Below, piece by piece: positions 1-6,832 of a stretch of 10,116 bases of DNA (its first letter is position 1; each line of letters begins with the position of its first letter). The notes beneath the pieces were generated by a model, which saw nothing but the letters and a program-made list of their open reading frames with translations, was not told the DNA's origin and made no database searches. Position numbers and translations under genes: made by a program. This DNA is from an uncultured Collinsella sp. GTDB lineage: Bacteria > Actinomycetota > Coriobacteriia > Coriobacteriales > Coriobacteriaceae. The stretch spans positions 1-10,116 of the forward strand of contig CABUVF010000072.1 in the NCBI GenBank assembly GCA_902494945.1. The letters are read 5' to 3'.

Positions 1-1628
1 ATCAGGCTCTCGAGCGCAAACTCGGACTGGCAAACGCCAAAGCCGCGGTACGCGCCGGCGGGCGGGTTGTTGGTGTAGTAGCCAAAGCCGCGAATGTCGG
101 TGTTCTGGTACTTGTAGGGACCGACGGCATGCGTACAGGCGCGCTCGAGCACCGGGCCGCACAGCGACGCGTAGGCGCCGGTGTCAAAGTTGATCTCGCA
201 GTCCAGGCCGGTAAAGTTGCCCTCGGCGTCGCAGCCCAGCGTAAAGGTGCCGTCCATGGCATGACGCTTGGGATGGAACGCAAGCGACTCAGCGCGCGTG
301 AGCTTGCACTTCACAGGACGCTGGAACTTATATGCGGCGAGCGCGGCCAAGTGCTGGATGGACACGTCCTCCTTACCGCCAAAGCCGCCACCCACGAGCA
401 TGGTCTCGACGACCACACGCTCGGGTTCGTTATCCCAGCCAAACATGTGGGCGCACTCTTTGCGCGTGTCGTAAGCACCCTGATCGGTCGACTGCACCTT
501 GACGCCGTTCTTGTACGGGAAGGCAACGGCGCACTCGGGCTCCAAGAAGGCATGCTCGGTAAAGGGCGTGGTAAAGCGCTGCGTCACGGTAAACGCGCTC
601 TCTGCCAGCGCCTTGGCGGCGTCGCCGCGCGTCACGTGGCGGCTCTGGCACACGTTGTCCTTGAGCTCCACCGTCTTGCCAAACGCAAAGAAGCCGTCGT
701 GCAGGCGCGGGGCGGCGGCAGCCCTGGCCTCGACAATGTTACGCACGGGCTCCAGCGGCTCGTAATCGATCTTTACGAGCTTCTTGGCCTTCTCGAGCGT
801 CGCCTCGTCCTCGGCGACCACCAGCACGATGGCATCGCCCACGCAGCGGGTGATATCGCCCTGGGCGATCATGACGTCCCAGTCCTGGATAAGGTGGCCG
901 ACTTGGTTGACCGGCACGTCCTCGGCGCGCAGGATGCCCACCACGCCGGGCAGGGCCTCGGCCTTGGAGGTATCGATGGAGAGCACGCGGGCGCGCGGAT
1001 ACTTGGAGCGCACTGCGCTGGCGTAGGTCAGGCCCGGCTGATCGAGCTCGTCGATGTCGTCGGGATACCTGCCCTCACCGAGCACCTTCTTGCGCACGTC
1101 GATACGGAAGGCGCGCTTGCCCACGCCGTAATCGTCGCCGCGCTCCAGGTCCTCGTCGACCTGCTTTTCGCCGCGGAGCACCGCAGCGGCCAGCGCAATG
1201 CCCTCGATAATCTTCTTGTAGCCGGTGCAGCGGCAGACATTGCCGCGGATGGCGTACTTGATTTGCTCCTCGGTGGGCTCGGGGTCCTCGGCGATGAGCG
1301 CCGCACCCGCCATGACCATGCCGGGGATGCAAAAACCGCACTGCACGGCGCCCACGGCGCCAAAGGCGTACACAAATGCCTCGCGCACGTCCTCGGGCAG
1401 GCCCTCGACGGTCACGATGTCGCGTCCGGCGGCAAGAGCGGTGGTCAGAACGCACGCCTTCACGGCCGCGCCGTCCACATGGATGGTGCAGGTGCCGCAG
1501 GCGCCCTCGGAGCAGCCGTCCTTGGCGGAGTGAATATGCAGGTCGTCGCGCAGGTAGCGCAGCAGTGGCTTGTTTTGGGTCGTCGTGTGCTCGACGCCGT
1601 TAACGGTAAAAGTGAATTCCTGTGCCAT
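1..1628 (-). CDS. xdh: Selenium-dependent xanthine dehydrogenase-type molybdenum hydroxylase, fused [2Fe-2S] and Mo subunit (partial, C-terminus off the left edge)
   Basis: This is the first 542 codons of a purine hydroxylase of the xanthine dehydrogenase family, read without a stop to the window edge. Residues 1-150 form the two [2Fe-2S] domains: the plant-type cluster has C39, C44, C47 and C59, and the second cluster has C97, C100, C132 and C134 (QCGFC and CRCTGY motifs). Residues from about 170 on are the molybdopterin domain, with the GGGFGGKE motif at 413-420. By motif alignment E420, R496 and F530 match bovine xanthine oxidase Glu802, Arg880 and Phe914, including the 34-residue spacing between the last two, so purine chemistry is likely. 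There is no FAD domain. The order resembles the selenium-dependent XDH family and E. coli XdhD, whose labile selenium is not encoded as selenocysteine; no in-frame TGA is seen. The start follows AAGGGA by 6 nt, and that site overlaps the stop of the ferredoxin gene 12 nt upstream. The selenium assignment rests on neighbouring ygfK and ssnA; substrate and direction are inferred. Confidence 0.9.
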   Translation of the reverse strand, partial: MAQEFTFTVNGVEHTTTQNKPLLRYLRDDLHIHSAKDGCSEGACGTCTIHVDGAAVKACVLTTALAAGRDIVTVEGLPEDVREAFVYAFGAVGAVQCGFCIPGMVMAGAALIAEDPEPTEEQIKYAIRGNVCRCTGYKKIIEGIALAAAVLRGEKQVDEDLERGDDYGVGKRAFRIDVRKKVLGEGRYPDDIDELDQPGLTYASAVRSKYPRARVLSIDTSKAEALPGVVGILRAEDVPVNQVGHLIQDWDVMIAQGDITRCVGDAIVLVVAEDEATLEKAKKLVKIDYEPLEPVRNIVEARAAAAPRLHDGFFAFGKTVELKDNVCQSRHVTRGDAAKALAESAFTVTQRFTTPFTEHAFLEPECAVAFPYKNGVKVQSTDQGAYDTRKECAHMFGWDNEPERVVVETMLVGGGFGGKEDVSIQHLAALAAYKFQRPVKCKLTRAESLAFHPKRHAMDGTFTLGCDAEGNFTGLDCEINFDTGAYASLCGPVLERACTHAVGPYKYQNTDIRGFGYYTNNPPAGAYRGFGVCQSEFALESL

Positions 1629-1640
1629 GGCGATTCCCTT

Positions 1641-2120
1641 CTACACGCCGGCGGCGATGCCGGTGCGGTCGTGGATGGCACCGTGCGGGCAGACGACGGC
1701 GCACATGCCGCACGACAGGCAGTCCGCGCCGTCGATATGGGCGCAGTTGTCCTCGATACGGATAGCGCCAGCGGGACACTTTTTGGCGCACATGCCGCAA
1801 CCGATGCAGCTCGTGTCGCAAATCTTGCGCGCAATGGCGCCCTTATCGGTGTTGTTGCAGCGCACCAGGATGTTCTGGTAGCCGGGAACGAAGGCAATCA
1901 CGCGCTGTGGGCACGCCATGCCGCACAGGCCACAACCCGTGCACTTGGAGCGATCCACGCGGGCGATGCCATCGACCAGCGCAATGGCACCGTGGGGGCA
2001 GGCCGTGACGCAGGCGCCACAGCCAATGCAGCCTTCGCTGCAGCGGGCGTCGCCGCCTGCGGAGGCACAGCCGCTTCCGCAGGCAACGTAGGCCACGTTA
2101 TGTTGAATGGATTTGGCCAT
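1641..2120 (-). CDS. RnfB-like polyferredoxin with four [4Fe-4S] motifs
   Basis: This is a 159-residue soluble iron-sulfur electron carrier. Four CxxCxxCxxxC motifs are visible: C31-C41, C60-C70, C105-C115 and C134-C144, each ending in a CP or C-P-like turn. The protein resembles the C-terminal ferredoxin half of RnfB: it has an N-terminal VAYVACGSGCA segment, the spacing between clusters 1 and 2, and the linker containing C88, NTDKGA and C101 before cluster 3. The hydrophobic N-terminal anchor of RnfB is absent, so the protein should be cytoplasmic. It lies 11 nt after ygfK and 12 nt before xdh, and is surely co-transcribed with both. The probable job is moving electrons between the molybdenum hydroxylase, YgfK and the cell ferredoxin or Rnf pool; this is inferred from position. 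The ribosome site is weak (AGGCGAG), so translation may be coupled to ygfK. An alternative is a dedicated third subunit of the hydroxylase. Confidence 0.88.
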   Translation of the reverse strand: MAKSIQHNVAYVACGSGCASAGGDARCSEGCIGCGACVTACPHGAIALVDGIARVDRSKCTGCGLCGMACPQRVIAFVPGYQNILVRCNNTDKGAIARKICDTSCIGCGMCAKKCPAGAIRIEDNCAHIDGADCLSCGMCAVVCPHGAIHDRTGIAAGV

Positions 2121-2131
2121 AAGAGACTCGC

Positions 2132-5131
2132 CTATTTCTTAAGAAGGTACGAATAGTTGTCGCGCACGGCCCTGATGGTCAGGCGGACGGCCTCGGGAAG
2201 ACCGGTGTTGACGGCATCGACCGAGACGGTGCGAACCGTGCCGGCGACGCGGACCTTAAAGTGGTCCTCGTCCACAGCCAGGAAGCCCTCGTTCTCGGAG
2301 TTCTCCATGTCCTCCTCGCTCCAGAACAGGGTGAGCTTGTCCTTGTAGGGACGACCCTCCTGGTAGGGGCAGAACACAGCGCAGTTGCCGCACTCGTTGC
2401 ACATGCCATCGACATGTACCACCTGATGCTTGGCCAGGCCCGGCACCTTAATGGCAACGTTTGCGCGGTTGGGGCACACGTCACAGCAGACCTCGCACAC
2501 CGAGCCGCAGCCCAGGCAGCGGGTCTTGGTGCAGTTGCGCTTGTCGCGGCAGAGCGTCCCCTTGCGCTCGTAGCAGGTGTCCTCGCGACCGGCCTGCTCG
2601 TTGCAGTCGGCGTACTTGTTAAAGTCCACGCCGGCGATGGCACGGGCGACCTCGGCGGCGTCGGCAATAGCCTCGACCACGGTGGCAGGACCGCGGCGGC
2701 AGTCGCCCGCAGCCCAGACGCCCTCGACGCCGGTGGAGGTGGCGGCAAGGCGACCGCGACGGTCGTGCTCGACGCCCGCGGCATCGTACAGGCTGGCATC
2801 GATGCCCTCGCCCACGGCGCAGATCACCGTGGTGGCGGAAAGCTCGACGGTCTCGCCCGTGGCGACGGGGCTGCGACGGCCGCTTGCATCCGGCTCGCCA
2901 AGCTCCATAACATCGCAGGTCAGCACGGCGCCGTTGAGCGCCTTGGGCGCCAGCAGCTCGCAGAACTCAACGCCGTCTGCAAGAGCAAGATCGAGCTCTT
3001 CCTCGTCGGCGGGCATCTGCTTCTTGGTGCGGCGATACACCAGGCGCACGTTCTTCACGCCAGCCAGGCGCTTGGCCACGCGGGCGGCGTCCATGGCGGT
3101 GTTGCCGGCGCCAATGACCACGACGTCCTTGCCCAGCTCGAGCTTCTCGCCCTTCTTGGCGGCCTCGAGGAACTCCAGCACGTCGAGCTCGGCACCCTCG
3201 CCCAAACCAGCGGAACCGGGCATCCAGGCACCGGTGGCCACGACCACGTCGGTAAAGCCCTGGGCCTTGAGCTCGTCGATGGACTCCACGCGAGCATTGA
3301 GCTGCACCTTGGCGCCAAAGGCCAGGCAGAGCTCGGCATCGTGGGAGATATCGTCGCTCGAGATGCGGAACTCGGGGATCACGTGACGGACCACGCCGCC
3401 GAGCGAGTCGCGGGCCTCAAAGATGGTAACGGGCACGCCGGCACGCGTCAGGAAGAACGCCGTCGCCAGACCGGCCGGGCCGCCGCCGATAACGGCAACG
3501 TTGCGCTCGCTGTCGTTGGCGATGCCCTGGGCGCGCAACTTGGGCAGCACGGCTGTCATGGCCTCGCGGGCGGCCTTGAGCTTGCTGGCGCGAATCTGGG
3601 CGCCCTCGGGCTCGTAGAATGCACGCTCGCAGGCACGGCCGCAGGGATGCGGGCAGATGGTACCGGTAATGAACGGCAGGGCGTTGCGCTCGATGATGAT
3701 GTTGAGCGCGTCCTCGTAGCGGCCCTCGTCAACAGCCGCCAGATAGGCAGGGATATCCTGCTGGATGGGGCAGCTCGTACGGCACGGCGTGGTAAAGCAG
3801 TCGGAAAGCGGGCTCTTGCCAGCGACCTTGCGGTCGGGCAGCGGACGCAGCGGCTTCTTGTAGAGCGGGTTGGTGAGTGAGTCGGTCTGGATCGCGGTCA
3901 CGGCCTCGAGAGAGACGCCCGCGAACGGCTTGCCGTCCAGATCGGTAAACTCGCCGGCCATCTGGCTAAAGCGCTCGTAGCCACCGGGCTTGAGCACGTC
4001 GGTCGCCAGGGTGACGGGCCAAATGCCGGCGTCATACAGGGCACGGATGTTGTAGACCGTGGCACCGCCGGAGTAGCTGATGCGCAGCTTGCCATCGAAC
4101 TGCTCGGTAATGCGGCGGGCGGCCTCGATGGTCAGCGAGAACAGCGAACGGCCGGACATGTACATCTCGGTGGAAGGCAGCTCGTTCCTCGTCACGTCGA
4201 CGGGGAACGTGTTGGTCAGCTTGACGCCAAACTCCAGACCGCGCTCGGCGCACAGGGCAATCAGGCGCTCGAACATGGGCACGGCATCGGCCCACTGCAG
4301 ATCCTCGCGGAAGTGCGTGTCATCAAAGACGATGTAATCAAAGCCCAGCTCGTTGAGGCGCTGGCGGGCAAACTCATAGCCCAACAGCGTGGGGTTACAC
4401 TTGATGTAGGTGTTAAGGCCCTTCTCGGTGATGAGGTAGGTCGCGATGCGCTCGATCTCGGCAGGCGGGCAGCCGTGCAGGGTAGACTCGGTGATGGAGT
4501 TGGAGACGCGCGCCGGGATGGACTCGACAAACGCAGCGTCGACATGCTCAAACTTGTCCAGGTTGGCGAGTGCCCATGCGCGGCACTCGTTCCAGACGTC
4601 GGAGCCGCTGGCGTCCTTCATGCCCTCGATGTACGCGTCGACCTTGGGGCTCTTAATGCCCTCCAGGTCATAGCCCACCGACATGTTGAAGACAAAGCCG
4701 TCCGGGCTGCCCAGACCGTACTCGCGAGCGATCAGGTGGCAGGCAAACCATGCCTTCACGTACTCGGCAAATGCCTGCGGAACCTCGAGCTCGGTCGACC
4801 ACTCGCAGTTGTAGCACTCGTCCTGAGCCACGATGCAGGGCTTGTTGACGCACTTGGAGAGCTCCTCGCCGTCCATAACCTGGACGGTCTTGAGCTCAAA
4901 GAAGCGGGAACCAGCCACATAGGATGCCACGATGTTCTGGGCAAGCTGCGTATTGGGACCGGCGGCCGGGCCAAACGGAGTCTCGATGCGCTCGTCAAAA
5001 ATGGGAAGCGCGCCCTCCTGGTTGGTCGCGGCCATCTTGCGCACGCCAAAGATGGCGTCCTGGGTCTTGTGCTCCTCGATGATCCAGTTCATCAGCTGCG
5101 AAAACGGGATCGGCCTCATGATGTCGCTCAT
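2132..5131 (-). CDS. ygfK: YgfK-family flavin/iron-sulfur oxidoreductase (formerly 'putative selenate reductase' subunit)
   Basis: This 999-residue protein is close to the roughly 1030 residues of E. coli YgfK. Residues 1-430 form the N-terminal domain, which in this family resembles an FMN-linked (dihydroorotate dehydrogenase-like) barrel; HGCPP lies at 219-223. Residues 440-840 form a GltD-like module: Fe-S cysteines C445, C450, C454, C493, C497 and C501; an FAD-binding VIGGGPAGLA at 547-556; a second Rossmann motif VVIGAGNTAMDAA at 671-683; and an FAD-closing AAGD at 807-810. Residues 870-925 hold a C-terminal ferredoxin-like domain (C872, C875, C879, C883, C886, then C911, C914, C917, C921). 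The start is the ATG preceded by AGAGGAG with 6-nt spacing; an in-frame ATG 48 codons upstream lies in the hairpin-rich gap and has no site. E. coli ygfK was once proposed as selenate reductase, but cluster membership points to purine catabolism. It likely oxidises NAD(P)H or feeds electrons to a reductive step; its substrate is unknown. Confidence 0.95.
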   Translation of the reverse strand: MSDIMRPIPFSQLMNWIIEEHKTQDAIFGVRKMAATNQEGALPIFDERIETPFGPAAGPNTQLAQNIVASYVAGSRFFELKTVQVMDGEELSKCVNKPCIVAQDECYNCEWSTELEVPQAFAEYVKAWFACHLIAREYGLGSPDGFVFNMSVGYDLEGIKSPKVDAYIEGMKDASGSDVWNECRAWALANLDKFEHVDAAFVESIPARVSNSITESTLHGCPPAEIERIATYLITEKGLNTYIKCNPTLLGYEFARQRLNELGFDYIVFDDTHFREDLQWADAVPMFERLIALCAERGLEFGVKLTNTFPVDVTRNELPSTEMYMSGRSLFSLTIEAARRITEQFDGKLRISYSGGATVYNIRALYDAGIWPVTLATDVLKPGGYERFSQMAGEFTDLDGKPFAGVSLEAVTAIQTDSLTNPLYKKPLRPLPDRKVAGKSPLSDCFTTPCRTSCPIQQDIPAYLAAVDEGRYEDALNIIIERNALPFITGTICPHPCGRACERAFYEPEGAQIRASKLKAAREAMTAVLPKLRAQGIANDSERNVAVIGGGPAGLATAFFLTRAGVPVTIFEARDSLGGVVRHVIPEFRISSDDISHDAELCLAFGAKVQLNARVESIDELKAQGFTDVVVATGAWMPGSAGLGEGAELDVLEFLEAAKKGEKLELGKDVVVIGAGNTAMDAARVAKRLAGVKNVRLVYRRTKKQMPADEEELDLALADGVEFCELLAPKALNGAVLTCDVMELGEPDASGRRSPVATGETVELSATTVICAVGEGIDASLYDAAGVEHDRRGRLAATSTGVEGVWAAGDCRRGPATVVEAIADAAEVARAIAGVDFNKYADCNEQAGREDTCYERKGTLCRDKRNCTKTRCLGCGSVCEVCCDVCPNRANVAIKVPGLAKHQVVHVDGMCNECGNCAVFCPYQEGRPYKDKLTLFWSEEDMENSENEGFLAVDEDHFKVRVAGTVRTVSVDAVNTGLPEAVRLTIRAVRDNYSYLLKK

Positions 5132-5150
5132 AATGAGCTCCTCTCTGTAA

Positions 5151-5204
5151 CGCCCGGCGAGACCGCGCGGCGGGCGCAAATACGGTGTAGCGCTAGCACA
5201 GCGC
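5151..5204. repeat. Two short inverted repeats in the ssnA-ygfK gap
   Basis: Upstream of the ygfK ribosome site are a 6-bp stem with arms 5151-5156 (cgcccg) and 5171-5176 (cgggcg), and a 5-bp stem with arms 5190-5194 (gcgct) and 5200-5204 (agcgc). Neither has a T tract. They are weak alone in GC-rich DNA, but together with the 14-bp hairpin just upstream they fill most of the 150-nt spacer. Confidence 0.4.
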
Positions 5205-5229
5205 CGGCGACCCCGCGGAGGCCGCCTAT

Positions 5230-5265
5230 GCGCGCGTCGGATGCGGCGAAACATCCGACGCGCGC
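5230..5265 (-). repeat. Perfect 14-bp hairpin between ssnA and ygfK
   Basis: The arms 5230-5243 (gcgcgcgtcggatg) and 5252-5265 (catccgacgcgcgc) are perfectly complementary around an 8-nt loop. The hairpin begins 16 nt after the ssnA stop codon and would form in the operon mRNA. No run of T follows on either strand, so it is not a standard intrinsic terminator. A role as RNA 3'-end block, processing site or partial attenuator between ssnA and ygfK is inferred. Next to it (5271-5280) is the perfect palindrome tccaattgga. Confidence 0.7.
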
Positions 5266-5281
5266 GAATCTCCAATTGGAA

Positions 5282-6637
5282 TTAATACACGCGATCGTTG
5301 AGCGTGCTCCAGAGCTTCTTGGACTCAGCCATGGTCCACGCGTTGATCTTGTCCTCATCAATCCCAACGAACTCGCGATCCTTGTACAGGACGCGGCCGT
5401 TGATGATGGTGGTACGGCAGTTTTTGCCCATCATGCCAAAGAGCATGTGGCCGTCGATGTTCTCCTCGCTCAGCGGCGTAAAGGGCTTGTAGTCCATGAC
5501 GATGACGTCGGCGGCAGCGCCGGCCTCGAGCACGCCGAGCTTGCGATCGAAGTACTTGCTCGCCATCTTGGCGTTGTTCTCGAACAGCATCGTCATGGCC
5601 TCGCACCAGCCCACGTTGGGCATGGCGGCGTTGTGGCGCTGAATGATCAGAAAGACCTTGAGGCTCTCGAGCATGTCGTGGGTGTAGGCGTCGGTGCCCA
5701 TGCACACGGGGATGCCGCGGCGGAAGAACTCGAGCACGGGGGCGCAGCCCACGGCGTTGCCCATATTGGATTCGGGGTTGTTGACGAGCCAGGTGCCAGA
5801 CTCCTTGACGATATCCATCTCGGCAGGCGTCACGTGGATGCAGTGGCCGAGCATGGTGTCGGGACCCAGCAGGTTGTGCTGCAGCAGGCGCTCGACGGGG
5901 CTGATGCCACCGCGGTTGAGGCGGGAGTCCCACACGTCATTCATGCCCTCGCACACATGGATGTGGAAGCCGGTCAGGCCGTTGTTGGCCTCGGCCATCT
6001 TATCCATGGTCTCGTCCGACAGCGTAAAGGTGGCGTGACCGCCAAACATGGCGGCGATCATGTGGTTGTCGTTATCGCGACGCTCCTTGGCGGCCCACTG
6101 GGCAAACTCGGCGTTCTCGGCAATGGCCTGGTCGCATTTTTCCTGGCCGCGGCGATCGGAGACCTCGTAGCACAGACACGAACGCATGCCCAGCTCCTGA
6201 GCTGCATCCTTAATGGTAAAGAGGCTGCCTGGGATCTCGCAGAAGCTCGCGTGGTGATCGAAGATCGTTGTGACGCCATCGCGGATGGAGTCCAAAATCG
6301 TGGCATAGGCGCTGGCCTTGGTGCCGTCGAGTGTCAGGTTGTCATCGATCTTCCACCACTGCTGCTCAAGATTCTCCAGGAAGTTGGTGGGGTTGCAGCC
6401 CTTAATGGCAAGGCCGCGAGCCAGACCCGAGTAGATGTGGGTGTGGCAATTGATGAGTCCGGGCATGATGAGGTTGCCCTGGGCGTCGACGTACTCGGCA
6501 TCCGGGTACTTGGCCTTGAGCTCGCACTCGGGACCTACTTCGACGATCGTATCTCCGTCAATGGCGACCGCACCGTTGGGAATGAACGGGGTCTGAGCGT
6601 TGCGGGTAAAAACGGAACCGTTAGCGACCAGAAGCAT
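5282..6637 (-). CDS. ssnA: SsnA, amidohydrolase-family putative deaminase/hydrolase of the selenium-molybdenum purine cluster
   Basis: This 451-residue protein is close to the 442 residues of E. coli SsnA. It is a metal-dependent amidohydrolase of the ATZ/TRZ (guanine deaminase-like) type. Visible metal and active-site motifs are HTH at H65/H67, HIH at H225/H227, GHCIH at H265/H268 and GTDAYTHD with D316, and all expected ligands are present. The start is the ATG preceded by AAGGGAG with 5-nt spacing; an in-frame ATG six codons earlier has no ribosome site. Its substrate is not established. In E. coli the gene was first known for an effect on stationary-phase viability, and it is now grouped with ygfK, hyuA, xdhD and ygeWXY in anaerobic uric acid degradation. 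A hydrolytic deamination or ring-opening of a purine-derived intermediate fits the family. It lies between two hairpin-rich spacers, which suggests its expression is tuned separately from the permease and ygfK. Confidence 0.94.
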   Translation of the reverse strand: MLLVANGSVFTRNAQTPFIPNGAVAIDGDTIVEVGPECELKAKYPDAEYVDAQGNLIMPGLINCHTHIYSGLARGLAIKGCNPTNFLENLEQQWWKIDDNLTLDGTKASAYATILDSIRDGVTTIFDHHASFCEIPGSLFTIKDAAQELGMRSCLCYEVSDRRGQEKCDQAIAENAEFAQWAAKERRDNDNHMIAAMFGGHATFTLSDETMDKMAEANNGLTGFHIHVCEGMNDVWDSRLNRGGISPVERLLQHNLLGPDTMLGHCIHVTPAEMDIVKESGTWLVNNPESNMGNAVGCAPVLEFFRRGIPVCMGTDAYTHDMLESLKVFLIIQRHNAAMPNVGWCEAMTMLFENNAKMASKYFDRKLGVLEAGAAADVIVMDYKPFTPLSEENIDGHMLFGMMGKNCRTTIINGRVLYKDREFVGIDEDKINAWTMAESKKLWSTLNDRVY

Positions 6638-6642
6638 GAATG

Positions 6643-6652
6643 CTCCCTTCAA
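6643..6652 (-). promoter_or_regulatory. ssnA ribosome binding site with upstream complementary segments
   Basis: On the minus strand this reads TTGAAGGGAG, 5 nt before the ssnA ATG. AAGGGA is complementary to TCCCTT on the minus strand at 6745-6750, and TTGAAG is complementary to CTTCAA around 6759-6764, both within the hairpin about 100 nt upstream. Base pairing that hides the site is therefore possible, but this is inference only. Confidence 0.5.
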
Positions 6653-6691
6653 CATCAGGGGCGGGGTTTGACACCTCTGACATGGCGGAGT

Positions 6692-6760
6692 GCGAAGCGC
6701 CGGCCTACACCGGAAACGGGCCCTCTCCCGTCAACGCTTCACCAAAGGGACAAACCCTTT
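6692..6760 (-). promoter_or_regulatory. Candidate structured mRNA leader of ssnA: hairpin plus three-way junction
   Basis: Reading the minus-strand RNA, a 6-bp hairpin (arms 6755-6760 and 6744-6749, 5-nt loop) is followed after one nucleotide by an 8-bp outer stem (6735-6742 with 6692-6699, one G-U pair). The outer stem encloses a 5-bp stem (6727-6731 with 6716-6720) and a 4-bp stem (6710-6713 with 6700-6703), each with a 6-nt loop. Junction linkers are 3, 2 and 0 nt. It matches no riboswitch consensus I can recognise: the purine riboswitch junction and loop sequences are absent. It may be a cis-regulatory RNA or chance folding of GC-rich sequence. Confidence 0.4.
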
Positions 6761-6764
6761 GAAG

Positions 6765-6816
6765 TGCGGCTTGGCGCCGCATGACGTCGGCGGACGAGGC
6801 GATGCGCCCGCCGACG
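6765..6816 (-). repeat. Two hairpins directly after the permease stop
   Basis: A perfect 9-bp stem has arms 6785-6793 (cgtcggcgg) and 6808-6816 (ccgccgacg) with a 14-nt loop. A second stem of 6 bp has arms 6765-6770 and 6776-6781 with a 5-nt loop. They begin 16 nt beyond the permease stop. No T tract follows on the minus strand, so readthrough into ssnA is expected; they could stabilise the permease 3' end or attenuate transcription. Confidence 0.5.
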
Positions 6817-6832
6817 AATAGCACCGAATTGG

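Noticed and set aside
1..1628. Possible selenocysteine (in-frame TGA) in the molybdenum hydroxylase
   Set aside because: No in-frame TGA was found in the parts read; selenium in this family is a labile cofactor, not selenocysteine.
129..2156. Plus-strand open frame of 675 codons
   Set aside because: It lies antisense to the well-supported xdh, ferredoxin and the end of ygfK. Its composition (long runs of Ala, Gly, His, Val) is the usual shadow of strongly biased GC-rich codons on the other strand, and it has no recognisable motif.
2261..3880. Plus-strand open frame of 539 codons
   Set aside because: Antisense shadow of ygfK with no domain, no ribosome site and biased low-complexity composition.
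6717..6734. TTGACG on the minus strand as a -35 for a separate ssnA promoter
   Set aside because: The hexamer 17 nt downstream (GGTGTA) is a poor -10, and the sequence lies inside the predicted RNA junction.
4313..6784. Plus-strand open frame of 823 codons
   Set aside because: It runs antisense to ygfK, ssnA and the hairpin-rich spacers; stop codons are missing only because of codon bias in the real genes.
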